A stretch of DNA of 64,000 nt from an uncultured Pseudoxanthomonas sp. (GTDB lineage Bacteria > Pseudomonadota > Gammaproteobacteria > Xanthomonadales > Xanthomonadaceae): NCBI GenBank assembly GCA_946886405.1, contig CAMPIO010000005.1, positions 6,075 through 70,074 on the forward strand. Direction: 5' to 3'. How positions within the stretch are numbered: position 1 is the stretch's first letter; each line of letters begins with the position of its first letter. The notes under the pieces are model-generated. The model saw only the letters and a list, made by a program, of their open reading frames with translations, was not told the DNA's origin and ran no database searches. The position numbers and the translations under genes were made by a program. This document shows positions 1 to 9,810 of the stretch, one piece after another.

Positions 1-1
1 G

Positions 2-608
2 ATCTCGCCCTCCACCTTCGTGCCGATGGCCGAGGAATGTGGCCTGATCGACGAACTGGGCCGCTGGACGCTGGAGGAAGCCTGCACCCAGATGTCGGAC
101 TGGCGACGCCGCGGCGTGCCGGTGCCGCGCGTATCGGTCAACCTGTCGGCGATCAACTTCGAACAGCAGGACCTGCCGGCCTTCATCGGCAACGTGCTGG
201 GCAAGTGCGGCCTGTCGCCCGATGAGCTGATGGTGGAAGTGACCGAAAGCGTCATGCTGGCGGAGAAACCCGAAGTGCTGGCCAACATCGATGCGATCCA
301 CCGGATGGGCGTCAGCCTGTCCATCGACGATTTCGGCACCGGCTATTCCAGCCTCAGTCACTTGCACCGTCTGCCGATCAGCGAACTGAAGCTCGACATG
401 AGCTTCGTGCGCGATCTGGAGCACAGCGAATCCGCACGCGCGCTGACCACCTCGATCCTGCGCATCGGCGAAAGCCTGTCGCTGAAGGTGGTGGCGGAGG
501 GCGTGGAGAACGCCGCACAGCGCGCAGTACTGGCCTCGCTCAAGTGCGATCTGCTGCAGGGCTACTACGTCTCACGCCCGCTTTCACCGCACTCGCTGGA
601 ACGCTGGG

Positions 609-634
<26 letters not shown>
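2..634 (+). CDS. EAL-domain c-di-GMP phosphodiesterase, C-terminal part
   Basis: The reading frame is open from the window edge, so only the last 210 or so residues are present. They are the greater part of an EAL domain, which hydrolyses cyclic di-GMP to pGpG. The stretch ISPSTFVPMAEE matches the family block usually written ISPxxFIPxAEE. Further on are the acidic DDFGTGYSSL motif, a KLD motif where KID is usual, and VVAEGVEN, which carries the Glu and Asn of the C-terminal catalytic face. Whether PAS, GGDEF or membrane segments precede it cannot be seen. The family identity is certain; activity is likely, since the motifs visible are intact. Its last 26 bases overlap the convergent sirtuin gene. 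Confidence 0.93.
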
Positions 635-1460
<826 letters not shown>

Positions 1461-1494
1461 GCCCGCAGCATAGGCGATGCGCACGCAGGTGCGA

Positions 1495-3003
1495 TCACGG
1501 CCTGGGCGCGGGACAGTAGCTGCGCAGGTAGTCCATGTGCGCCGGCATCCGCTGGGCGTTGCCCACCACGCGGCTGCGGATGTCGTCGAGGAACCCGCGC
1601 AGCTCATCCGGCGAGATCGCGTCCGCCGTCGGGTGATAGCGCTTGGGCATGATGCCCTGGCCCATCATCACCTGGATCCAGGAGTTCTCGCCGAACAGTT
1701 CGCCCGGCACGTGGAAGACGGTGCCGGTCTCGCGGAACAGCTCGATGCGGTGGCGCAGCGTGGAAGGGATCTCCATCTCCGCGATCTCGCGCCAGTAAGG
1801 CGAGTCGCGGCGGTCGGTGAGGTGGTAGTGCATCACCACGAAGTCGCGGACGTGCTGCAGCTCCTCGTCAAGGCGTGCGTTGTACTCGTCGATCGCGGGC
1901 TGGGTGACCACCTGCGGGAAGTTCTGCAGCAGGTGCACGATGCCGCGCTGGATCAGGTGGATCGTGGTCGATTCCAGCGGCTCGATGAAGCTGCCGGCCA
2001 GGCCCAGCGCCACGCAGTTCTTCGCCCAGCACTGCTGGCGCTGCCCGGGCCGGAAGCGGATCGGCCAGGGTTGCTTGATGACCTCGCCCTCCACGCTGCC
2101 GAGGAACTCCTCGCGCGCTTCGTCATCGCTCATGTGCCGACTGGAATACACGATGCCGTTACCCACCCGGTGCTGCAACGGAATGCGCCACTGCCACCCG
2201 GATTTGCCGGCGATGGCACGGGTGTAGGGGACCGCGTCGCGCACCGCGGTGGTCTGGGTGGCCAGAGCGCTGTCGTTGAACAACCAGTGCGACCAGTCGG
2301 TGAAGCCCACGCCCAGCGCCTTGCCGATCAGCAGCGCACGGAAGCCGGTGCAGTCGATGAAGAGATCGCCTTCGAGGATGTCGCCGTTCTCCATCTTCAG
2401 CGCGGTGATGCAACCCGAGCCGGCCTCGGTCAGCACCTCGGCGATCTTGCCCTCCACGCGCCTGGCGCCGTGGCGCTCGCTGAACTGCCGCAGGAATCTC
2501 GCGTACAGGCTGGCATCCATGTGGTACGCATAGTGCAGGCCGCCATGGGGAAGGTGCGCGAAGCGATCGCCAAGCGCCGCCTTCAGTTCGAGGCAGTAGT
2601 CCTCGTAGCCGCTGGCCATGCCTTCCTGGCGGCCACGCAGCCAGAAATGCTGGAACCCGGTGGTTCCCCGCTCCTTGCCGCTGAACCCGAAGGAATGGAT
2701 GTAGCGGTGCCCGTTGTCCAGCCAGTTCTCGAACGAGATGCCCAGCTTGATGGTGCCCTGCACCGCCGACATGTACGCCTGCTCGTTGATGTCGATCATC
2801 CGGTGGAAGCTCAACAGGGTGGGGATGGTGGCTTCGCCCACCCCCACGGTGCCGATTTCCTCCGACTCGACCAGCGTGACGTCCAGCGTCTTGCCCAGCA
2901 CCCGTGAAATCGCCGCTGCCGCCATCCACCCGGCCGTGCCGCCGCCGGCGATGACGACGCGCTTCACGGGCCGGTTGAAAAGGTCGTGGGTTTCGTTGCT
3001 CAC
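1495..3003 (-). CDS. Flavin-dependent tryptophan halogenase family protein 1
   Basis: A 502-residue protein of the tryptophan halogenase fold. It has the FAD motif GGGTAGW at 20-26, GVGEATIP at about 54-61, a lysine in TIKLGI (K86) at the position of the catalytic lysine of PrnA, the signature GWQWRIP (family GWxWxIP), and PLESTTIHL, which holds the family's active-site Glu. All of these are visible, so FADH2-dependent chemistry is plausible; the substrate is unknown. Start GTG 3003 is preceded by AGGA about 8 bases upstream. It is the last gene of a run receptor-halogenase2-SapC-cupin-halogenase1, 22 bp after the cupin gene. In xanthomonads and caulobacters such proteins sit in TonB-receptor loci rather than antibiotic clusters, so halogenation of free tryptophan is doubtful. 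Confidence 0.9.
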   Translation of the reverse strand: MSNETHDLFNRPVKRVVIAGGGTAGWMAAAAISRVLGKTLDVTLVESEEIGTVGVGEATIPTLLSFHRMIDINEQAYMSAVQGTIKLGISFENWLDNGHRYIHSFGFSGKERGTTGFQHFWLRGRQEGMASGYEDYCLELKAALGDRFAHLPHGGLHYAYHMDASLYARFLRQFSERHGARRVEGKIAEVLTEAGSGCITALKMENGDILEGDLFIDCTGFRALLIGKALGVGFTDWSHWLFNDSALATQTTAVRDAVPYTRAIAGKSGWQWRIPLQHRVGNGIVYSSRHMSDDEAREEFLGSVEGEVIKQPWPIRFRPGQRQQCWAKNCVALGLAGSFIEPLESTTIHLIQRGIVHLLQNFPQVVTQPAIDEYNARLDEELQHVRDFVVMHYHLTDRRDSPYWREIAEMEIPSTLRHRIELFRETGTVFHVPGELFGENSWIQVMMGQGIMPKRYHPTADAISPDELRGFLDDIRSRVVGNAQRMPAHMDYLRSYCPAPRP

Positions 3004-3025
3004 GGGCAGGTTCCTGGGCTTTCGA

Positions 3026-4045
3026 TCAGCGGTTGATGCGCTTGAGCAGGCGTGCGCGGAGTTCGCGCGCGCGTGCTTCGTCCAGCGGCGACAGCAGGCG
3101 GCGGGCCTGCTCGGGGATATGGCCGGCGGTGTCCTCATCGGCCTCGAACACGTAATGGCGGAACACGTCCTTCCACGCATCGCGCTCATGCGGCGGCAGG
3201 TCACGCAGGGTCATCAGCGCATACATCAGGACGTTCATCGGCGTGTCCATCCAGTCGGGCGCGTCGCGCCACCAGTAATTGACCAGCACGTTGAACGGCT
3301 CCAGCCCCTCCATGTGGTGCCACCACAGGCTGGGGATCAGCACCGCGTCGCCGGGCTCGAGCTCGGCCACCTGCGCATGCCGCATCGCCTCGGCGAAGCG
3401 TGGGAAGCGCTCCAGGTCCGGCGCTGCGAAATCGACCAGGCTGACGGCCTGCCCTGCAGGGGTGAAGTCCAGCGGACCGATGTACAGATTGCGCAGCTGA
3501 TCCGGAGGGAACAGGGTGACGCGACGACGCCCTGCCACCACGCAGGCGATGTTGTCGGGCACGTCCTGGTGCGCCGCGATGCGGGTACGGTTGCCTACCC
3601 AGATGCTGGCGAGCGGATCGCGCCCTTCCAGCGGCAGGTCGTTGTCGTTCCGGAACCCCGGCAGCCACGTGTCGATGGTCGTGGACGCCACATAGATCAT
3701 CGGCGGCGAAGGGTGGTCGGCGTACTTGAGCAATGTGTCGAGTACGGTGCGCAACGGGATCTGCTCCTGCCGGAAGTTCATCCCGCTCAGGTCGTCGTTG
3801 TAGAACACCCGGCCACCGGCGCCGGGTGCTGCGACCGTCGCCACCACCGGCGGTGCGTCCGTGCGCGCCAAGCCATGCAGGTAGGCCACCGCGGCCTGCA
3901 TCGACTCGCGTGCGGCCGCCACCATCGGCCAATGCGCGACCAGGCCGCGCAGGACGACCGGCCCCGACGATGCCGGCAACGCATCCGACAGCGCGTTGCG
4001 TACATCGCCACGGCATTCCCGGATGGGCTCAGCGTCCGCCAGCAC
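3026..4045 (-). CDS. Cupin-like (JmjC-type, cupin_8) protein
   Basis: A 339-residue protein of the JmjC-like cupin_8 group, whose characterised members are Fe(II)/2-oxoglutarate hydroxylases. The metal triad is visible as HQD within the AAHQDVPDNIAC block and the second His in PSLWWHHMEGL. VAGRRRVTLFPP and LEPGDAVLIPS are the usual strands around it. The start is GTG 4045, overlapping the end of sapC by 17 bp in another frame, with GGAG immediately upstream; translation is probably coupled. The gene lies between sapC and halogenase 1. A hydroxylase acting on the partner receptor or another protein is conceivable but is inference only. Confidence 0.86.
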   Translation of the reverse strand: MLADAEPIRECRGDVRNALSDALPASSGPVVLRGLVAHWPMVAAARESMQAAVAYLHGLARTDAPPVVATVAAPGAGGRVFYNDDLSGMNFRQEQIPLRTVLDTLLKYADHPSPPMIYVASTTIDTWLPGFRNDNDLPLEGRDPLASIWVGNRTRIAAHQDVPDNIACVVAGRRRVTLFPPDQLRNLYIGPLDFTPAGQAVSLVDFAAPDLERFPRFAEAMRHAQVAELEPGDAVLIPSLWWHHMEGLEPFNVLVNYWWRDAPDWMDTPMNVLMYALMTLRDLPPHERDAWKDVFRHYVFEADEDTAGHIPEQARRLLSPLDEARARELRARLLKRINR

Positions 4046-4736
4046 GGCTCCGGTTCATCCTGTCGATCAGGCCACGGAAATTCGAGATCGAGGCCACCGC
4101 CATGAAGATCGGCTCCAGATGGCCCGCGGCATGCAGTTCGCCGAGCGCCACCGCATCGAGGCCGCGGAGGCGGTCTTCATTGATGGTGTAGTAGCCGGCC
4201 AGGCGGTTGAGCGAACCATCATCCAGCTCGACATCGAGCGCGAAGGATTCCAGCAGGTCGAGCGCGAGCAGGGCATCGATGAAGGCCGGCACGCGCTCCA
4301 GCCCGTTGTGCAGCGTGAGCAGCACCGAGGCGATGCGGTCGAGGTATTCGCTGTTGCCGCCATGCTCGCGGAAGAGCGGCTCGCCGCTGGTGGTGCCGAC
4401 CCTGGCGTGATCAAGGTCGACATGCACCGTCATCTCGTCGCCATCGCGCCCGATCAGGAACGGCTGGCGTTCGATCGCGAGCGGCAGGTAGTGCGCATCC
4501 CAGCGCTCACCGTCCAGGAAAAGATTCCGCCCTTCCTCGAATCCGAGCAACGCGATGGGCGAAAACGCCCCGCGCACGTCCTTGCGGAACACGATGGGGT
4601 AGCAGGCCTGCAGGTCGCGGAATTCGGCAGGAAACGTGGCGGCGAAACCGACGTCATCGCCCAGCTGCGCGCTGCGCCGGGTGTCGATTCGCAAGTCTCT
4701 GTGGTCGATGTTGTTGACCTGGGCGTGTCGGGGCAT
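4029..4736 (-). CDS. SapC family protein
   Basis: A 235-residue protein with the SapC-family layout. A basic and polar N-terminus leads to FAATFPAEFRDLQACYPIVFRKD, then a central block about the size of an incoming ligand pocket, and a C-terminal LGELHAAGHLEPIFMAVASI segment. The name comes from Campylobacter S-layer operons, but in xanthomonads these proteins occur beside TonB receptors and tryptophan-halogenase-like proteins. No signal peptide or membrane segment is seen, so it is probably cytoplasmic. Start ATG 4736 lies 13 bp beyond the stop of halogenase 2, with AGGA about 10 bases upstream. The biochemical role is unknown. Confidence 0.88.
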   Translation of the reverse strand: MPRHAQVNNIDHRDLRIDTRRSAQLGDDVGFAATFPAEFRDLQACYPIVFRKDVRGAFSPIALLGFEEGRNLFLDGERWDAHYLPLAIERQPFLIGRDGDEMTVHVDLDHARVGTTSGEPLFREHGGNSEYLDRIASVLLTLHNGLERVPAFIDALLALDLLESFALDVELDDGSLNRLAGYYTINEDRLRGLDAVALGELHAAGHLEPIFMAVASISNFRGLIDRMNRSRAGGR

Positions 4737-4749
4737 CGGTGGATTCGTC

Positions 4750-6303
4750 CTAGATACGCGACATGCCGCGTGTCATCACATGATCGAGCATCTCACGATG
4801 CCCAGGCAATGCCGACAGCATCTTCCTCGCGATGTCGGCGGACTGGCGGAAGTAGTCTTCGGAGCGCCGCACGTCGTCCATCTGTCGCGTGGTCGGCCGC
4901 GCCTCGGGCGTGAACCCCATGCCATAGAGGATGAACTGGTAGCTCGCCGACGGGAACACCTCCTCGACCCGGTTGAGGTCGTAGCGGGAAGGTGGCTGGT
5001 GGCGCCAGAATTCGAGCAGGTCGCGCAGGCGCTCCGGTATCGTCTCGGGCCTGCGGTTGTCGCGCCAGTACGCGCTGTCGTCCCGCTTGCTCAGCACGTA
5101 GTGCAGCTTCAGGAAATCGACGATGCGGTCCCAGCGGTAGCTGAAGGTGTCGTTGTAGCGCTTGGCCACGATGTCCACGGCGGCGCGCGTGGCAGGCATC
5201 TGGTCAGCGAGCATGCCCGCGGCAAGCTCCACCATGACCAGTGAAGAAGCCTCGAGCGGCTCCATGAAACCGCTGGACAACCCGATGGCGACGCAGTTGC
5301 GATGCCAGGCGCCCCGCCGGAAGCCCGGACGGATCACGATCTTGGGCAGCGATTCGATGTCCTGCTCGCGCCCGCCGGTCGCCACGATGTAGCGCCGCAG
5401 CGCAGCCTCGGCGGCTTCATCGCTGGTGTGGGTGCTGGAATACACGTGGCCGATACCGCGCCGGCTCTGCAATCCTATGTCCCAGATCCAGCCCGCTTCC
5501 TGCGCCGTCGAGAGGGTCTGGCAGGCGATTTCAACGGTGGGATCTGCGTACGGCACCCGCGTCGCGATGGCGCGATCGTTGAACAGCACGTCCTTCTGCG
5601 ACTCGATGTCGACAGCGTAGTGCTGGCCGATCAGCAGCGCGCGCATGCCGCTGCAGTCCACGAACAGATCGCCTTCGATCAGGCCATGCTCGCGCGTCCG
5701 CAACGCGGCGATGTCGCCGTTCTCGTGCGCCACCACCTCGACCATGTGGTCGGCCACGTGGCGTATGCCGAGCTTCTCGACGCAGTGTCGACGCATGAAG
5801 ACACCCAGCTTCGCCGCATCCAGGTGGTAGGCGTAGTTGGCCACCGACGCCCATTCCGGCGTGGCGAACTGCTTGGGCGACTTGCCCGCCTCGCACAGGT
5901 GCGCCTGGAAGCACGTCAGCATGCTGAAAGGCACGTCACGATGGGCCATCCAGCCCGTGGCCAGGTGCGTTTCAAGGAAACCCGGGGGCAGCACGAACGG
6001 ATGGTGGTAGTAGTCGCCGTCGACCTCTTCGCGCCAGCGGACGAACTTGGACCCTTGCTTGAACGCCGCGTCGCACTCGCGGATGAAGTCCGTTTCGCTG
6101 ACACCCGTCCTTCGCAGCGTGTCGCGCATGGTGGGCCAGGTCCCTTCGCCCACGCCCACCGTCGCCACCTCCGGCGATTCGATCAGCGTGATCCGCAGCC
6201 CGGTGTCCGAGGCGGTCTGATGCTCGGCGGCCAGTACGGCGGCCGTGAGCCAGCCGGCCGAGCCGCCTCCGAGAATGACTACATGTCTGACTGGAGAATC
6301 CAC
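4750..6303 (-). CDS. Flavin-dependent tryptophan halogenase family protein 2
   Basis: A 517-residue paralogue of the halogenase at 1495-3003. It has the FAD motif LGGGSAGW at 11-18, VGVGEGTWP at about 49-57, AFKQGSKF with K82 at the catalytic-lysine position, and PLEASSL with the active-site Glu. One signature is altered: the GWxWxIP motif reads GWIWDIG, with Gly in place of Pro. Start GTG 6303 is preceded by GAGG at 7 bases. It is the first gene after the receptor, separated from it by about 130 bp that hold a terminator-like hairpin. Having two divergent halogenase paralogues in one transcription unit is typical of this locus type; their substrates are unknown. Confidence 0.9.
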   Translation of the reverse strand: MDSPVRHVVILGGGSAGWLTAAVLAAEHQTASDTGLRITLIESPEVATVGVGEGTWPTMRDTLRRTGVSETDFIRECDAAFKQGSKFVRWREEVDGDYYHHPFVLPPGFLETHLATGWMAHRDVPFSMLTCFQAHLCEAGKSPKQFATPEWASVANYAYHLDAAKLGVFMRRHCVEKLGIRHVADHMVEVVAHENGDIAALRTREHGLIEGDLFVDCSGMRALLIGQHYAVDIESQKDVLFNDRAIATRVPYADPTVEIACQTLSTAQEAGWIWDIGLQSRRGIGHVYSSTHTSDEAAEAALRRYIVATGGREQDIESLPKIVIRPGFRRGAWHRNCVAIGLSSGFMEPLEASSLVMVELAAGMLADQMPATRAAVDIVAKRYNDTFSYRWDRIVDFLKLHYVLSKRDDSAYWRDNRRPETIPERLRDLLEFWRHQPPSRYDLNRVEEVFPSASYQFILYGMGFTPEARPTTRQMDDVRRSEDYFRQSADIARKMLSALPGHREMLDHVMTRGMSRI

Positions 6304-6352
6304 ACCGCCACCTCGCCTTGGCACTCGCCTTGCGGGACATGGGAACCCCGCC

Positions 6353-6384
6353 CCCAAAACCAAAGCCGCTGGAGACCAGCGGCT
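6353..6384 (-). terminator. Rho-independent terminator or attenuator after the TonB receptor gene
   Basis: On the minus strand AGCCGCTGG and CCAGCGGCT form a 9-bp stem with a 3-base loop (6364-6384), followed by TTGGTTTTG. It lies between the receptor stop (6434) and the halogenase 2 start (6303). It would let the receptor be made in excess over the four enzymes behind it. Confidence 0.7.
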
Positions 6385-6433
6385 TGGGCGATGCTGCCCG
6401 GATCCTGGACGGAGCCGGGCATGTCGTCGAACG

Positions 6434-9400
6434 TCAGCGGAAGTTGTAGCGGAAGCCGAGCATGTAGCGCGGGCCCGTCTGCGTGCCGTAGAACAAGGTG
6501 TTCTTGTTGCGCTCGCTGAGCCGCGCGGTTTCGTCCGTGAGGTTGACACCTTCGAACTGGACCGTGAAGCGGTCGCTGAACTTGTAACCGACGCTCAGGT
6601 CCCACTGGCCGTACTCTTCCACGTACACCGGGTTGTTCTTCGCCGGGTCGGCTGCATCGCCGTCGTACTGCCCGTTGAGGAACTTGTCGCGCCAGTTGTA
6701 CGCCAGGCGCACCTGCCACGGACCCTTGTCGTAGAAGCCCACCAGGTTGGCCGAGTCGCTCAGGCCGATCAGCACCTGTTGCGGACCCTTGGCATTGTTG
6801 TCGTAGGACAGGCTGTCACTGTCGACGATGGTGTAGTTGGCTGCCACACCGAAGCCGCTGTCGCCGAACATGTGCTGCAGGGCCAGTTCGAAGCCGTTGA
6901 GCTTGTGCGAACCCGCGTTGCCCGGGATGGTGACGTTGTACACCGTCAATGGATCGCCCGGGATGCCGGTGATCTCGCCAGCGCTTCCGGCCGTGCTGTC
7001 CACGCCCGGCTGGCCGTCGAAGTTCGCGAAGATGTAGTCGCGGATGCAACCGACATCCGCACTCCCACAACCACCGGCATTGATGGCGGCATTCCAGTAG
7101 GCGCCGCCCACCGGCGTCGGCAGGCTGAACAGCGTGTCCTGGAACGACCCGGCGCCACTATCGATGTAGTTGGAGATGTTCTTGCGGTAGTACCCGATCG
7201 AGAAGTAGCTCGCATCGTTGTAGTACCACTCGTAGGACAGGTCGATGTTCTTCGACAGCAAGGGCTTCAGGTTCGGATTTCCCGAGTTGCCGCTGCCGCC
7301 ATTGACGCGAAGCAGCGGACTGACGGTCTGCCCGCCCTGGATGTCCTGCCAGCCGGGACGGCCGAGCGAGTGGCCGTAGCTGGCGCGCAGCACCATGTCC
7401 TCGGTGATTTCGAAGCTGGTATCGATGCTCGGCAAGAAGTAATCGTACTCACCGGTCATGGTGGTGAACGTCTTGTCCCCCATGTCGGTGAAGAACTCGT
7501 TGTCCGCTACCCAGCGCACGAGTACGGGGGTATCCACCTGGGCCGAGGATTCGATCTCCGTCTTCTCGTAGCGAACACCCACCGCCAGGTTGATCGGGAT
7601 CCGCGTCTCCCAGCTGGTGCTGTACTGCAGGTAGGCACTGCGGGTCTTTTCGGTGGTGCGCAGGTCGGCGCGATTGTAGTTGTCCGGGGCTCGGGCCAGG
7701 TCCGGACGACCGGTGAAATCGCCCACGGCATCACGCATGGCTTCGTAATCGAAGACCAGGAACTGACTGTTGAAGCGCGGATCGTTGTACCCCGGGAACG
7801 CGTCGAAGTACCGCGCCATGTTGTCGACCTGCCAGAGGTTGTCCGCGAAATCGGACGCGAGACCGATCCCGCCCCAGTCCGCATTCTCGTTGATGCCCCA
7901 TGCGGTCCGGTTCTTGACCTCGGTGTTGGCCACGCCGAACTTCAGATCGGAGAAGTCGCCGAACTTGAAGGTACCGCTCAACTGGCCCTGGTCGACTTCA
8001 CCGCGCGAGTAGCCGTTGACGAACTGGCGTCCGGTCGGGCGCGCCTGCGACGGATCCACGCCGGTGACGCCAGGCGCGAGGTCGTAGCTGAGGATCGGGA
8101 GCTTGCCATCGAAGTAGACCGTGGTATCGCCGCGGACCCACGCGGCGGTACCGATGTTGCCTTGCGAACCCCACTCGCTGTCCGGGCTCAGCTCGGCCGT
8201 CGAGCGGTGATAATCGAACGCCAGGCCCAGCGAGTCCGTCACTTCCCACTCGACATTGAAGCCGAGCGATTCGTTCTCGGCCTTGGTCGCGCTGATGCCG
8301 CCCGCCATTGCCAGGTCGCTGCAGCCCTCGTAGGTGCCGTTCGGGTTCTGCGTGCCGGTGCAGGCGATGTTCTCGCGGTAGAACACCGGGCCGGCGGCAG
8401 GGCCATCGGTCCAGGCGCTTTCCACGCCGACGAAGTTGAACCACACCGACATTTCGTTGCGGCGCTGCTGGATCTTGTTCTCGGAGTACGTGTAGTCGAG
8501 CGTCGTGGTGACGCGATCCGATGGCGCCCATTGCAGGGTGACTTGCCCGTTGGTGCGCTGCCGCTGGATGCCGTTGACGCTGTAGTTGAGGTTCTGCGGC
8601 ACCGAATACAGATCGGTCGGGCCAGGCAGATTCTCGTTGCCCGGCGTGCCGGGTGCGATCGCACCCCAGCCACCCTCACCACCGAAGTGGGTGCGCCAGC
8701 CGGCGGTCACGCCGACCTGGCTGAAGCCGCTGTCGCGCTCCTGGTAGCTGCCGTTGACGGCGATACCGAACTTTCCGTCCGCAAAGGTCTGGCTGAAGAT
8801 GCCCGACATCTCGCCGGTCCAGTCGTCGCCCTGCATGATCTTGGGCAGGTTGCCGTTGGACGTGTCGTGGACGGTCTTGACGCCGAGATTCAGGAGCGGC
8901 GCGCTTTCCAGCGGCCGGGCCGTCTTGATGTTGATGGTCGCGCCGATGCCGCCGGTCGGATTGGAGGCCAGGCCGGTCTTGTAGACCTCGATGGCCGAGA
9001 CCGCTTCCGACGCGAGGTTGGCGAAATCGAACGCACGCGAGTTGGATGCCGAAAAGCCGTTCAGCAGCGCGCCAGGCATCTGGCGACCATTGAGGAGCAC
9101 CAGGTTGTGGTCCGGCCCGATGCCGCGCACCGTGACCTTCGAGCCTTCACCACTGGGCGTGCGATCGATCGACACGCCGCTGATGCGCTGCAGTGACTCT
9201 GCGAGGTTCGTATCGGGGAACTTGCCGATGTCCTCCGCGACGATACCGTCGACGACGCCCTGCGCATCGCGCTTGAGGTTCATCGACGACTCGAGACTGG
9301 CGCGGATGCCCGTGACGACGATGGTGTCGAGTTCGGTGGGTTCGGCGCTGGCGGGCGCCGGCGTCGCGGTGTCTTGCGAGTCGGTCTGTTGCGCCCACGC

Positions 9401-9472
9401 GGGGCCTGCGATGACCAACAACAGTGCGGATGTCAGCACCCGCTTTCTTGGAACGGATTGCACTTGCTTCAT
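6434..9472 (-). CDS. TonB-dependent outer-membrane receptor of the Caulobacter/xanthomonad carbohydrate type
   Basis: A 1,012-residue receptor. A signal peptide ends at about residue 27 (AWA|QQ). A TonB-box-like stretch ELDTIVVTGIRASLESSM follows, then the plug (about 60-180) with VRGIGPDHNLVLLNGRQMPG and IEVYKTGLASNPTGGIGATINI, and a long beta-barrel ending in RYMLGFRYNFR. Size and motifs fit the TIGR01782-type receptors that import oligosaccharides in Caulobacter and Xanthomonas. GAGGGGAA stands upstream of ATG 9472. A LacI-type operator lies about 95 bp upstream, and the lacI gene is the next gene on the same strand. With the GH30 and deacetylase genes close by, a glycan fragment is the likely cargo. 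Confidence 0.93.
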   Translation of the reverse strand: MKQVQSVPRKRVLTSALLLVIAGPAWAQQTDSQDTATPAPASAEPTELDTIVVTGIRASLESSMNLKRDAQGVVDGIVAEDIGKFPDTNLAESLQRISGVSIDRTPSGEGSKVTVRGIGPDHNLVLLNGRQMPGALLNGFSASNSRAFDFANLASEAVSAIEVYKTGLASNPTGGIGATINIKTARPLESAPLLNLGVKTVHDTSNGNLPKIMQGDDWTGEMSGIFSQTFADGKFGIAVNGSYQERDSGFSQVGVTAGWRTHFGGEGGWGAIAPGTPGNENLPGPTDLYSVPQNLNYSVNGIQRQRTNGQVTLQWAPSDRVTTTLDYTYSENKIQQRRNEMSVWFNFVGVESAWTDGPAAGPVFYRENIACTGTQNPNGTYEGCSDLAMAGGISATKAENESLGFNVEWEVTDSLGLAFDYHRSTAELSPDSEWGSQGNIGTAAWVRGDTTVYFDGKLPILSYDLAPGVTGVDPSQARPTGRQFVNGYSRGEVDQGQLSGTFKFGDFSDLKFGVANTEVKNRTAWGINENADWGGIGLASDFADNLWQVDNMARYFDAFPGYNDPRFNSQFLVFDYEAMRDAVGDFTGRPDLARAPDNYNRADLRTTEKTRSAYLQYSTSWETRIPINLAVGVRYEKTEIESSAQVDTPVLVRWVADNEFFTDMGDKTFTTMTGEYDYFLPSIDTSFEITEDMVLRASYGHSLGRPGWQDIQGGQTVSPLLRVNGGSGNSGNPNLKPLLSKNIDLSYEWYYNDASYFSIGYYRKNISNYIDSGAGSFQDTLFSLPTPVGGAYWNAAINAGGCGSADVGCIRDYIFANFDGQPGVDSTAGSAGEITGIPGDPLTVYNVTIPGNAGSHKLNGFELALQHMFGDSGFGVAANYTIVDSDSLSYDNNAKGPQQVLIGLSDSANLVGFYDKGPWQVRLAYNWRDKFLNGQYDGDAADPAKNNPVYVEEYGQWDLSVGYKFSDRFTVQFEGVNLTDETARLSERNKNTLFYGTQTGPRYMLGFRYNFR

Positions 9473-9810
9473 GGACTTTCCCCTCTCCGGAAATTCACGA
9501 ACGATGTCTTGGACTGGAACGCAGGTCGTCGGCTCCCCCTACATTGGGCCGCATTGGACGCGCGATTGACAGCGTTGTCAACTTTCTGTGATTTCCTCCT
9601 CAATAGCGCGAAAACCACTTGTTTCAAGCACTATTCTTCATGCTGCGACGCAGCTGAAACCGTTTTCCCGAATTGCGTCGATGCGCCACATCGCGAGAAA
9701 TTTTCCGCGAAAACACACGAAGGTTTTCTATTGGTATGGCGCGTGCAGGGCGGCGACAGGCGTGAGACGGCCGACGCGTCACACGCCAAAGGGCTCGAAC
9801 GATCGCAGGA
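9473..9810. other. Intergenic promoter region between lacI and the TonB receptor
   Basis: No coding signal is seen. The stretch is richer in A/T than its surroundings, especially 9580-9740. On the minus strand TTGACA (part of the operator at 9566-9581), 17 bases and TCCAAT make a plausible sigma-70 promoter for the receptor. The lacI stop lies at its far end; no clear terminator was found there. Confidence 0.5.
9566..9581. promoter_or_regulatory. LacI-type operator upstream of the TonB receptor
   Basis: TTGACAGCGTTGTCAA is a 16-bp palindrome with one mismatched pair and the central CG usual for LacI-family operators. It matches the operator at 11092-11105 (TGACAGCGCTGTCA) at all but one position. 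On the minus strand it contains the putative -35 TTGACA, so binding would block RNA polymerase. Confidence 0.75.

Noticed and set aside
6245..9196. A 983-codon open frame on the plus strand opposite the TonB receptor
   Set aside because: It mirrors the third-codon bias of the receptor gene, is Arg/His/Ala/Val-rich with no domain, and the opposite strand has clear receptor motifs.
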